From the NCBI RefSeq assembly GCF_000423885.1, contig NZ_AUIV01000023.1, forward strand, positions 9,182 through 73,181: a DNA stretch of 64,000 bases, read 5' to 3'. This DNA is from Thermomonas fusca DSM 15424 (GTDB taxonomy: Bacteria; Pseudomonadota; Gammaproteobacteria; Xanthomonadales; Xanthomonadaceae). The notes beneath the pieces are model-generated. The model saw nothing but the letters and a program-made list of their open reading frames with translations. It was not told where the DNA came from and ran no database searches. The position numbers were made by a program, and so were the translations under genes. Position 1 is the first letter of the stretch; the number at the start of each line of letters is the position of its first letter. Shown one piece after another: positions 44,303 to 52,770 of the stretch.

Positions 44303-45217
44303 ATGCCCGCCGCAGCATCGCCCGCCCGCGCCGACACCCGGCTTTCCGTCCTGACCGGCGTCGGCCCGGCGCTGCGGGAGAAGCTGGCCGCGCGCGGGCT
44401 TTCCACCCTGCAGGACCTGTGGCTGCACCTGCCGCGCAGCTATGAGGACCGCACCGCAGTGACCCCGATCCGGCTGCTGCAGCCGGGCGTGGCGGCACAG
44501 GTGGAAGGGCGGGTGGAGGCGGTCGAGCGCGGCTTCCGCTACCGGCCGATGCTGCGGGTGGCGCTGTCGGATGAAGGCCGCGGCACGCTGATGCTGCGGT
44601 TCTTCCATTTCCGTGCGGCGCAGGTCGCGCAGTTCGCGGTGGGCGCGCGCATCCGCGCCTACGGCACCCCGCGGCCCGGCCAGTTCGGGCTGGAGATCGT
44701 GCATCCCAGCTACCAGGTGCTGGGCGGCGAAGTTGCGCTGGGTGAGACGCTGGATCCGGTCTATCCGGCCATCGAAGGCGTCGGCCCGGCCAGCCTGCGC
44801 AAGCTGGTGCTGCAGGCCCTGCAGCGGTTGCCGGACGAGGCCACGCTGGAACTGCTGCCGCAGGCGCTGCGGCGTGCGCTGCACTTGCCCTCGCTGCGCG
44901 AGGCCATCCTCACCCTGCACATGCCGCCGCGCGATGCCGACGTCGCCGCGCTGCAAAGCGGCCTGCATCCGGCGCAGCGGCGGCTGGCGCTGGAGGAACT
45001 GCTGGCCCACCAATTGGGCCTGCGCCGGCAGCGGCTGGCGCTGCAGGCCGAGGGCACGCGTGCGCTGCGCGGCGATGAAAAGCTGGTGGCGAAATTGAAG
45101 AAGTCGCTGCCGTTCGCGCTGACCAAGGCGCAGGCGCGGGTCTACGCGCAGCTGCGTGAGGACCTGCGCCAGCCGCGGCCGATGCTGCGGCTGGTGCAGG
45201 GCGACGTGGGGGTCGGA
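44303..45217 (+). pseudogene. recG: recG, 5' part only, interrupted by a mobile element
   Basis: The first roughly 305 codons of the branch-migrating helicase RecG (normally about 690-710 codons). Present are the helix-hairpin-helix-like start LSVLTGVGPALREKLAARG, the wedge/OB domain (LQDLWLHLPRSYEDRT onward), the linker SLREAILTLHMPPRDADV, and the Q-motif FALTKAQARVYAQLREDL. The frame matches RecG up to LRLVQGDVG and then reads VGMLG-stop (45227-45229), in place of the Walker A continuation (S/A)GKT. No helicase motor is left. Everything downstream is unrelated sequence, so this is an insertion and not a frameshift. The gmk-rpoZ-spoT-(ridA)-recG order shows that this was the host copy. Confidence 0.93.
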
Positions 45218-45256
45218 ATGTTAGGCTAGGCCCGCCGTTCATAGTAATACCAGGTC

Positions 45257-47845
45257 ATGAAAATCAGCAGGAAAGCGCAACCTACGTCTGCTGTCGGAGA
45301 TGAAAACGCTTCTCTGAGCGTTCATTGTAGTGATGTGCACCGAAATCACCCCTTGGGCGAGGAGTTGCTGGTCTGCTTTCTCAAGGCGATTCACGATGCA
45401 ATGACCCCTGGGGTGTCCCGCATTCGTCCCCGAAGGGCGAAACGCAGGATTGAGGTGCCAAGCCCATACGGCCCGGTCTTCATCGGGATGTTCCTGTGTA
45501 GCGCTGGTGCTTGGAACACCAAATATCCCCAGCGCTTCGTCGCCGCAATGGAAAGTCATGGGACGGCAATTTGCCATGGCCTGGAGCGTTGTCTCGCTAA
45601 TGGAAAGTCCAGTTACCAGCTCGCCAAGAAGCTCGTTGAATTTTTTCTCGGGAAAAAGGCGACGCACAAGCGGATCCAGTACGTCGATGCCCAGGTCAAG
45701 GGCTTCTTGGCCGATCATTCGCTTTCGACTTACCGGGAAGCTACGGCTGCGAAAGACGCCGAAGCGATCCTTCGCTATGTCGAATCCAAGGGGCTACCCG
45801 CACGAGTCGTACAGATAACGGAAGCTGGGCCTCGGGTCAGTCTCTTTGTGCTGTCATCGCTGGCCCGAGTCCCGCTGAATAGTATCGAGCGGTATGGCGG
45901 CTCAGACAGCTTGCAGCGTCAGTTGGATGCCCTCGCGATTCTGTCACGCTGGTCAGATCAGCGCCGACTGTTTCTGCCCACGCGCAACAAACCGCATGGT
46001 CGTGAAACATTTCCCGGCTTGGTCGTCGATTTCAAGAACCTGCGGGTTGACCGGGGCGGACTGCTCGACGACATGCTGGAGGCACTTCCAACGCCAGCTG
46101 ATCACCATGAAACACAGGCGATGCTGCGACAAATCCAGTGGCTCGTGGCACCGGAAGCCGGCAAGCGGTGGGATGGAATTAGCAAGGACTCCCAACGCGT
46201 TCTAGGGATCAAAGTATCCAAGTTGACGCAAGCTGATGCGATTCGCCTCGTTGATGGTCTCGAAAACCGCTTGAGCAAGGGCTCGTGCACGGTAAGAACG
46301 CGAAGCGACTACGTCGCAGCGTTCAAGGCGCAACTCATCGACGCTTTCGAACGCCACCAGAAAATCCTCCGGTTTTCGAGAAAGATGCCTGTTCAAGAGG
46401 CGCGGCAGAACCGTGGCTTGCTAAGCGATCAGCCCGATGCCCGCGCGATAGATCCGGAAAATCGGCCAGCCATCATCAATGTTGCTTGGGGCTCACCAGA
46501 GGAAGCCAAAAAGAAGGCGACTGCGCATCTCGAAGATCGGCTTGCACGTGTGCACGCCGCCTGCGACGAGGAGATCAATGCATTTCTGGACTGGCGGGCA
46601 TTCCTGGAAGAGGTTGGGCGCAATCCCCTGCCGGCGGGAATGCGTCGCCATGCCGACGCGATTATCGGTGTTAGTTCGAGTCCGAAATGGCTGGCGCACT
46701 GGATGGAGACCGCTGACTTAGCGGATATCGCTCGCGTCATCGTCGAGGCCACGCATACAAAGGAGCTTTACAGGGAAGCGCAGGACTTCGCATGGCGGTC
46801 CAAGCTGTACCAGTTCCGCATTTCGCGTGCTTTCCCGCGTCTGGCCGAGCGATTCCCGGCGTTGATCGACTGGTGTGGTGCGGTATCAAAGGGCCCGGCA
46901 CGCCTGTCTTGGGTGGCGTTGAGCGCTTGGTACGTGCCGCGCTGGGTGCAGTTGGCAATAGAAATCAAGATTCAGGCCGAGACGGGTTGGAATCGCGCGA
47001 CGGTGCGCAATCTGCGGGCCGATGGCATATCGATCCGAGGGTCAGCGGTGGAACTTCAGGCGGTGAAGGGAAAGACTGGCGAGATGCAATACGGGGGTAC
47101 CGACAGCGCTGACAGGCACTTGTTATCTGGTCTGAAGCTAATGCTTGAGCACAACCAACACGTGGACGCGTACTGGGGCCGGGAGCGGCAAGGTGTGTTT
47201 GTCGCCATGGTGGCCAAGAAAGACCACCACCGTGTTTTTGGTATGGGGACGGAAGATAAGCTTCGGAAGAAATTTATCGCCAAGCACGGGCTGCCGCACT
47301 TCACTCGCGAGCAACTCCGCAACCAGAGAATGGCAACGCGCTTTCTCATCGACGAAGACCCGCATGAGATCCAAGCCAGCATGGGTCATGCCGATCTGGC
47401 AACCACTTCGACCTATCTGCGCCATGCGGTTATCGAAATCCTGAACAGAGCGAATATCGCGAAGTTTCAACGTCAACTTGCCGCAACGATCGTATGGGCT
47501 GTGGAGGGCGACGACTACGTTGAGAAGCGCGGAATGGATCGCAGCGAGGTGGATCGGCGGCTGTTGTTGTTTCCGATCAGTGACCACGCTACCGCCGAGC
47601 AAGCAATGCCGCCGACGTGCGATGTCTGGATGGCGAATCCGGCAGCGCCGTTAACGTTGGACCTGCTTCGTATCCAACATCTGGCGCGGCAACGTGCGTA
47701 CTACGCAGCTCATTGGCAGCGACTGCGCGCGCAGGCCCCCGATCGATTTGAACATATCCATAGGCCCCGGATCGAGTTCACGGCCGCGTTGTGGGCGATT
47801 GTTTCCGATTCGCCATATGCGGCGCTGCTGGAGGCGTCGACATGA
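45257..47845 (+). CDS. Large tyrosine recombinase 1 of the recG element
   Basis: 862 residues, more than twice a usual phage-type integrase, with a long N-terminal part (1-550) of unknown fold. The C-terminal catalytic domain shows R580 in TGWNRATVRNLRADG, a Lys in the beta-hairpin KGKTGEMQ, the second Arg in REQLRNQRMATRF (where the usual His of HxxR appears to be replaced by Arg), H and Y in SMGHADLATTSTYLRH with Y720 as likely nucleophile, and a roughly 140-residue tail. It starts 40 bp from the left end of the element. The stop overlaps the next recombinase by 4 nt. Such large recombinases occur in multi-recombinase elements (Tn554-like, recombinase trios, gamma-mobile-trio islands); to which of these it belongs is undecided. 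Confidence 0.85.
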   Translation: MKISRKAQPTSAVGDENASLSVHCSDVHRNHPLGEELLVCFLKAIHDAMTPGVSRIRPRRAKRRIEVPSPYGPVFIGMFLCSAGAWNTKYPQRFVAAMESHGTAICHGLERCLANGKSSYQLAKKLVEFFLGKKATHKRIQYVDAQVKGFLADHSLSTYREATAAKDAEAILRYVESKGLPARVVQITEAGPRVSLFVLSSLARVPLNSIERYGGSDSLQRQLDALAILSRWSDQRRLFLPTRNKPHGRETFPGLVVDFKNLRVDRGGLLDDMLEALPTPADHHETQAMLRQIQWLVAPEAGKRWDGISKDSQRVLGIKVSKLTQADAIRLVDGLENRLSKGSCTVRTRSDYVAAFKAQLIDAFERHQKILRFSRKMPVQEARQNRGLLSDQPDARAIDPENRPAIINVAWGSPEEAKKKATAHLEDRLARVHAACDEEINAFLDWRAFLEEVGRNPLPAGMRRHADAIIGVSSSPKWLAHWMETADLADIARVIVEATHTKELYREAQDFAWRSKLYQFRISRAFPRLAERFPALIDWCGAVSKGPARLSWVALSAWYVPRWVQLAIEIKIQAETGWNRATVRNLRADGISIRGSAVELQAVKGKTGEMQYGGTDSADRHLLSGLKLMLEHNQHVDAYWGRERQGVFVAMVAKKDHHRVFGMGTEDKLRKKFIAKHGLPHFTREQLRNQRMATRFLIDEDPHEIQASMGHADLATTSTYLRHAVIEILNRANIAKFQRQLAATIVWAVEGDDYVEKRGMDRSEVDRRLLLFPISDHATAEQAMPPTCDVWMANPAAPLTLDLLRIQHLARQRAYYAAHWQRLRAQAPDRFEHIHRPRIEFTAALWAIVSDSPYAALLEAST

Positions 47846-50133
47846 ATGTTCAAGCCAAAGCGATACCCGCGAGCGCTACGGAAGTCCGAGCGATGGGACG
47901 GGTTACGGCGTGGCCGGAAGACGTGCCCTTCAATCCGAGAATTCTGAGTGCTTGGGATGACAGTCTCTTGCGTTTGCGCGATGAGAGGGGAGTGGAGCGG
48001 ATCATCAATTTGGAGAAGGTGCCGCTTCCGGCAAACCGTTCGTCTGGAGGGCCGTTCGATCACGGACTCACGTTGGGTCAGTTCCCGCATTGGTTGGATG
48101 TTGCACGGGCGCATCTGGCCCTCTCGCTCAACGAATACAGCGGACACGATGCATTAGACACGGCGATCAATGGCTTGAACCACGTGCTTCGCTTCTTTGC
48201 GTGGTGCGTGGAGCAGCGCGTATACAAGCTTTCGGCCCTTCGCCCACAAGATCTTGAAGAGTTCGCCGTTGCCCTCAGGCCGCATGGGTGGTTCTCTGCC
48301 CTGTCTGTTCCGGAACGCCTGGATCAAATCGTCGAGCGTGCAGGAAAGGACACGCATATCCTCAATTCCATCGTCTCAGTGAAGAACAGGGTTTGCAGCG
48401 TTTCGCCGGATGCGCTGTCACGGGAGATGGGTTTCGTTATCACGAGTCGTGAGTTTCCTGTGGGGTTCCGCGAGGCCATGGCCGCATTGACAGGCTATCC
48501 GCCCCATCGATCGCGCAAGGCGACAAAGAGTAGAGAGGGTTGGTCGGAGTCGTCCTTTAAGAACTGCTTCACTGCGCTAAATCGTTTGGCACATCTACCA
48601 GATGCCCTGGATCGATTAGATTTTGAGCCGTTCCCAAACGCCAGAAAGCACGCTCGTCAGTCGGGTGGACGACCGGATGGCCGGACACGGAATCTCCCTA
48701 TCGAAGAGGCCGCCAAGCTACTGGGCTTGGCTCTGAAATGGATCTACGAGCGCAGTGACGGCGTCGTAGAACTGATGAATGTATGGCGCGATGCGCTCGG
48801 CGAGGCCCGCTATCGGTGGTGCTCAGCTGAAGACATCCAGATCTTCGCGACGCAACGCTTGCGCGAGGCGTATCCGGCGATCCAGGCGAAATATGGGCTG
48901 CCGGGACAGCTGACCGGCGCCGTGCGAGCGGGAGGAGGGGAAGGAGACACTTCGGTCGTGGAATTGATTCAGGACCTGCAGACTGCAGCCATGATCATCG
49001 TTGGCATCAACCAAGGCCGGCGAAAGAATGAAGTGCTGGGCGAGGGTAGTCGCCCTTGGGGTTTGTATCTGGGCTGTATGCTGCCTTCGGATCCCTTCGT
49101 CGATGCCCATGAATTGGACATCTATATCGAAAAGACCTGGCGCAATTGGATGCGGATGTCCACGAATAAGCTTACGGTCGATGCCATTCGCGTTTTGGAG
49201 CGGCTGCGTCTGGCCATCTATCCGCAAGAGAAGGAAGATTCGGGCCTGTCGGCGGAGGAACTCAGAAGGCGCAAGCTATTCGTCTTTCCGACATTTCGGG
49301 TGTTGCTGGGCGAGGACATCGCTCCTTATCAATACGCTTTCGGCAACCATAGCGTGCGCTTCTTCAAGGAAGCCGGTGTGGGCGAAGAAGCACGCCGTAG
49401 CCATTCATTCCGGCGCTTTTTCGCATTGATCTATGTATATCGCTGGGAACACCCCTTGTTGCAAGCGTTGTCCGAATATCTGTGTCACATGGACATGGAG
49501 TCCACGCGGGTCTACGTCACGGATCCCAGCATGCGGGAAGAAGCGGAGCGGATTGAGAAGGTCTATCGCCTTCGCGCAGATTGCTTTCCATTCGAGGAGT
49601 TGACGGAGGCGCAGCGGCAGTACGCCGACGATTTGTTGCGCGCGATGCTCACATCGACCTCCGCAGGCGGACCGATGGCACGTCGCGTTCGGCAGTGGGT
49701 CAAGCGCCTCGCTCGCCGGGTTGAATTTGCTGATGCTGACCTAGATGAGGCGCTTGCTGCCGTGCGTAGCAGCGTAGACCGGCGCGGGTATATGCCGACA
49801 TCTTTCCGTCATGGCGCGTGTTGGGCGAGCGGAGATCGCATGGCGCGCCGGGCACGTTGCGGGAGCGGTGGAAAGCTGCATCGCGAACAGGCAGATATCG
49901 GCATCTGCAGTACATGCCCATTCCACAGTACGTCCGAAGCGTTCCTTCGTAACGTGGAGCAAGAAGCAATGGAGTTGGAGGCACAGGCAAAAGCAACAGT
50001 GGATGCTGTCGAACGTGAGGCGACACTGAGGGCTTCACGCCGGCTTCTCGAACTGATTGACCTGGAACGGGAGTTGATGGCCCGGTATCGGCCCCTGAAC
50101 CAGCCCGCTTCGCCCGGGCGAACCACATCATGA
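47842..50133 (+). CDS. Large tyrosine recombinase 2 of the recG element
   Basis: 763 residues from the ATG at 47842, overlapping the previous stop (ATGA). Catalytic residues: R393 in GINQGRRKNEVL, H521 and R524 in SHSFRRFFAL, His in LCHMDMESTRVYVTD with Y558 as nucleophile. After the catalytic domain there is a cysteine-rich segment (GACWASGDRMARRARC... then ICSTCPFH near residue 710), which looks like a zinc-binding module, and a final coiled coil. This plan resembles the TnpB-type or GmtZ-type recombinases of elements that use several recombinases together. The stop overlaps the next start by 4 nt. Confidence 0.86.
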   Translation: MNVQAKAIPASATEVRAMGRVTAWPEDVPFNPRILSAWDDSLLRLRDERGVERIINLEKVPLPANRSSGGPFDHGLTLGQFPHWLDVARAHLALSLNEYSGHDALDTAINGLNHVLRFFAWCVEQRVYKLSALRPQDLEEFAVALRPHGWFSALSVPERLDQIVERAGKDTHILNSIVSVKNRVCSVSPDALSREMGFVITSREFPVGFREAMAALTGYPPHRSRKATKSREGWSESSFKNCFTALNRLAHLPDALDRLDFEPFPNARKHARQSGGRPDGRTRNLPIEEAAKLLGLALKWIYERSDGVVELMNVWRDALGEARYRWCSAEDIQIFATQRLREAYPAIQAKYGLPGQLTGAVRAGGGEGDTSVVELIQDLQTAAMIIVGINQGRRKNEVLGEGSRPWGLYLGCMLPSDPFVDAHELDIYIEKTWRNWMRMSTNKLTVDAIRVLERLRLAIYPQEKEDSGLSAEELRRRKLFVFPTFRVLLGEDIAPYQYAFGNHSVRFFKEAGVGEEARRSHSFRRFFALIYVYRWEHPLLQALSEYLCHMDMESTRVYVTDPSMREEAERIEKVYRLRADCFPFEELTEAQRQYADDLLRAMLTSTSAGGPMARRVRQWVKRLARRVEFADADLDEALAAVRSSVDRRGYMPTSFRHGACWASGDRMARRARCGSGGKLHREQADIGICSTCPFHSTSEAFLRNVEQEAMELEAQAKATVDAVEREATLRASRRLLELIDLERELMARYRPLNQPASPGRTTS

Positions 50134-50738
50134 GTATCTCCAAGAATCATGTTTCCCGGCGGCTTCGCGACGAGGCCTTGTCGTCGATCGATGCCAAGTA
50201 CACCCTGCTGGAGAATTGGGCTCGCAATGGTATTCCGTTGCGCCGGAATGCCGGACAGGCATTGGAGCTGGAGTGGTTTCCGACCAGCCTGCGGACGTTT
50301 TGCGCTTGGGATGGATCGCAGAACGACAAGGCAGTGCGGGCGCAATGCGGCCTTTTGAGACGCAATGCGTTCCAGACGTTGACCTCCGATGCCAAACGGT
50401 TGCAGGACGTCAAAGCGTTACTGAAGACGATCACCGAGCAGGCCATAAAAGCGCGAAAACGCCTTGATCCGCGTGTGGCGGTAGACGAGGCCGAAGAACG
50501 TATCCGTATCGAGCGTGAGAAGCGCGCCGGCGCGCTGCTGGGTTATCGACGGGCGCGCCAGGAGGCGCGCGAATTGCGTGCTTCGCTGTTTTCGGAGCAG
50601 CGTGCACACAAGCAATCGATCGAGCAGATGGACAAGCATTCCAAACAACAGGACAAGGAAAACGCCGACTTGCGCAGGCAAGTAGCGGAGCTCACGGACA
50701 CTTTACGAAAGACCACGCCCATTCGGCGGGTACGTTAG
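50130..50738 (+). CDS. Coiled-coil accessory protein of the recombinase module
   Basis: 202 residues, start overlapping the preceding stop. The N-terminal 80 residues (SIDAKYTLLENWARNGIPLRRN and LEWFPTSLRTFCAWDGSQNDK) form a small globular region, and residues 115-195 are a highly charged coiled coil (REKRAGALLGYRRARQEARE onward). In position, size and make-up it corresponds to the third, non-recombinase member of recombinase trio systems (TnpC of Tn554, GmtX of gamma-mobile-trio islands). It has no catalytic motif and probably assists synapsis or DNA binding. Assignment rests on context. Confidence 0.65.
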   Translation: MSISKNHVSRRLRDEALSSIDAKYTLLENWARNGIPLRRNAGQALELEWFPTSLRTFCAWDGSQNDKAVRAQCGLLRRNAFQTLTSDAKRLQDVKALLKTITEQAIKARKRLDPRVAVDEAEERIRIEREKRAGALLGYRRARQEARELRASLFSEQRAHKQSIEQMDKHSKQQDKENADLRRQVAELTDTLRKTTPIRRVR

Positions 50739-50748
50739 AGATGATCAT

Positions 50749-52770
50749 ATGAGCACCATGACGACGACGCATCGTGCCAATACGACGATTTCAGAACAGG
50801 CCAAGGCACTGGCGGAGGCTTTGGGTGCGGATGTGGATGCAGCCAAGGCCCTGAAACGCCTGCTGGCCGTCGGTGTGGTCGATCTGTGGCAGGTGCCGCT
50901 ATATCTGCCTTCGCGATTCCTGGATGCCAGGGAGCCCATCAGCCAGTTCTTTGGTCTGACAGCTTCGGATCGCGAAGAGGTCCTCATTGGCCACTATGCG
51001 GGAGATTTTCGCACCCGTTGGCATGCGGGTCGTCGCGGTGGGCGCCACAGTCCGCAGGCACAGGGCTCGCTCGTCGATACCAATGGGATGCGGATCAAGT
51101 TCTCCCTATTCGGTGATGCGCGTTCGTTTCAAAAGGCTTTGGAGGAGGCGGGTGAACAAGTCGCGCTAGCCGGCACGTTGAATCAGGTCGGTGCGCATGT
51201 CTATTTGAATAACCCGGTCTTGCTCGACCCGGGTGTATTGGGGCAGCTGGTGCCGCACTATCCGGGCAAAGCCCGGGTCTTGTCGTTGGCAATGGCCAGG
51301 CGCGTGATCCCGGCGCTTCTGCCGCAGGCGATTCCCGCCTGTGCGGCAAAGCTTCGCGCGGACGCCCGCACCCTGGTTGACGAGTCGGCGTTGCGTCAGT
51401 TGCTGGCTCGACCGCATGGCACCTTGGAGGACCTGCTCTGGGAAGCGCACCTGCCGACATCGCCCGAGGCGGGAGAACGTGCCCAGTGGAGCTTGGAACG
51501 ACTGTCGGCCTTGCTGACGGTCGGTGAACTGCGGAAGTTGCAGCATGAGCATCCACCGGTTCGCCAGCAGCTTCACATCGACGAATGGAGAGACTTGCTG
51601 ACCCGTATTCCGTTCCAGCTCACGGATGAGCAGAGGAATGCCGCCGCACAACTTGTGCGCCGCTTTGGGGGCGAGATGACCTCATCGACGCTGATCAACG
51701 CCGATGTGGGCATGGGCAAGTCGATCGTCTACCAATTGGCGACGGCCGCGGGAGTTCGCGCAGGGGCGCGGGCTGCAGTCCTGCTGCCAAACGAGCGTTT
51801 GGCGGTTCAAGCCTACGAAGAGATTTCCCGACTGTTCCCGGAATGGGGCGCAACACTCGTCACCGGAAAATCGGGCGTACGTGACGTGACCGATACGCAA
51901 TGGCTGATTGGTACGACCGCCATGCTGTTCCGCGATGTGGGACATCTGGATATCTGCGTCGTGGACGAGCAGCACCGCTTCTCGGTCGATCAGCGACGTG
52001 CGCTTTCTCAGGATGGCACTCATCTGGTGGAGATCAGCGCCACGCCGATTCCGCGCACGCAGGCGTTGCTGTTGTACGGCAAGCTGGACGTCATCCGATT
52101 GACCAAGCGTCACAGTCCGCAGGACATACAAACACAGATCGTGGAGCGTGCTGGCACATCGCGTATGGTGGATCGGCTGCATCAGATCATTGACCTGGGA
52201 GGCCGGGTGCTGATCGTCTGTCCCCGACGCGAGGAGGATGAAGAAGATGAAGGCGGCTCCCTGCCTTCGGTCGCGCGCGTAGCGGAGAAGTGGGAGCGGC
52301 TATTCCCGGGGCTGGTGAGATCGCTCCACGGAGAATCTGACCCGAACGATGTAGAGATCGCGTTCGCCGACTTGGCAAGCGGTCATGCGCAGATCCTCGT
52401 GGCGACCACGGTGGTGGAAGTAGGGCTTAACATCCAAAACCTGCGGGCCGTGGTGATCGTGCATGCCGAGCGCTTCGGTCTGTCGCAACTGCACCAGTTG
52501 CGCGGTCGATTGGCGCGCGAGGGCGGAAGCGGCGAGTGCTTTCTGTATCTTCCACAGCCCGTGGGTGTCGACGCGGCCACCCGTCTGCAGGCGTTGGTTG
52601 CCACCAGTGACGGTTTCGAACTGGCCGACCACGACATGCGGATCCGCGGCATTGGGGACATTTCCGCTATAGGCGAGCGCCAGCACGGAAGCGCTGGCAG
52701 TCTGCTCATGAATCGGGCCGTGCCGATGTCGACATTTCTTGATGTCCTGGAGACGTTGGGGGCGCCATGA
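50749..52770 (+). CDS. RecG-like ATP-dependent helicase carried by the element
   Basis: 673 residues, nearly full RecG length. The N-terminal third aligns with the RecG wedge region (LKRLLAVGVVDLWQVPLYLPSRFLD, about residues 37-62), though it is strongly divergent. The motor is intact: Q-motif FQLTDEQRNAA, Walker A ADVGMGKS (K324), DEQH box VVDEQHRFSVDQR (D406-H409), motif III SATPIPRTQALLLYGKLD, motif V VATTVVEVGLNIQN and motif VI QLHQLRGRLAREGGSGECF. The usual RecG C-terminal TRG segment is present in a modified form (DHDMRIRGIGDISAIGERQHG). The host recG is destroyed by this element, so this protein may replace it or may process recombination intermediates of the element. It lies 10 bp after the coiled-coil gene and overlaps the third recombinase gene by 4 nt. 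Confidence 0.9.
   Translation: MSTMTTTHRANTTISEQAKALAEALGADVDAAKALKRLLAVGVVDLWQVPLYLPSRFLDAREPISQFFGLTASDREEVLIGHYAGDFRTRWHAGRRGGRHSPQAQGSLVDTNGMRIKFSLFGDARSFQKALEEAGEQVALAGTLNQVGAHVYLNNPVLLDPGVLGQLVPHYPGKARVLSLAMARRVIPALLPQAIPACAAKLRADARTLVDESALRQLLARPHGTLEDLLWEAHLPTSPEAGERAQWSLERLSALLTVGELRKLQHEHPPVRQQLHIDEWRDLLTRIPFQLTDEQRNAAAQLVRRFGGEMTSSTLINADVGMGKSIVYQLATAAGVRAGARAAVLLPNERLAVQAYEEISRLFPEWGATLVTGKSGVRDVTDTQWLIGTTAMLFRDVGHLDICVVDEQHRFSVDQRRALSQDGTHLVEISATPIPRTQALLLYGKLDVIRLTKRHSPQDIQTQIVERAGTSRMVDRLHQIIDLGGRVLIVCPRREEDEEDEGGSLPSVARVAEKWERLFPGLVRSLHGESDPNDVEIAFADLASGHAQILVATTVVEVGLNIQNLRAVVIVHAERFGLSQLHQLRGRLAREGGSGECFLYLPQPVGVDAATRLQALVATSDGFELADHDMRIRGIGDISAIGERQHGSAGSLLMNRAVPMSTFLDVLETLGAP

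Noticed and set aside
44303..45229. A sequencing frameshift as the reason for the short recG.
   Set aside because: No RecG C-terminal homology occurs in any frame just downstream; the next 9 kb are an unrelated recombinase block of lower GC. The RecG-like gene at 50749 is a complete separate gene with its own N-terminal part.
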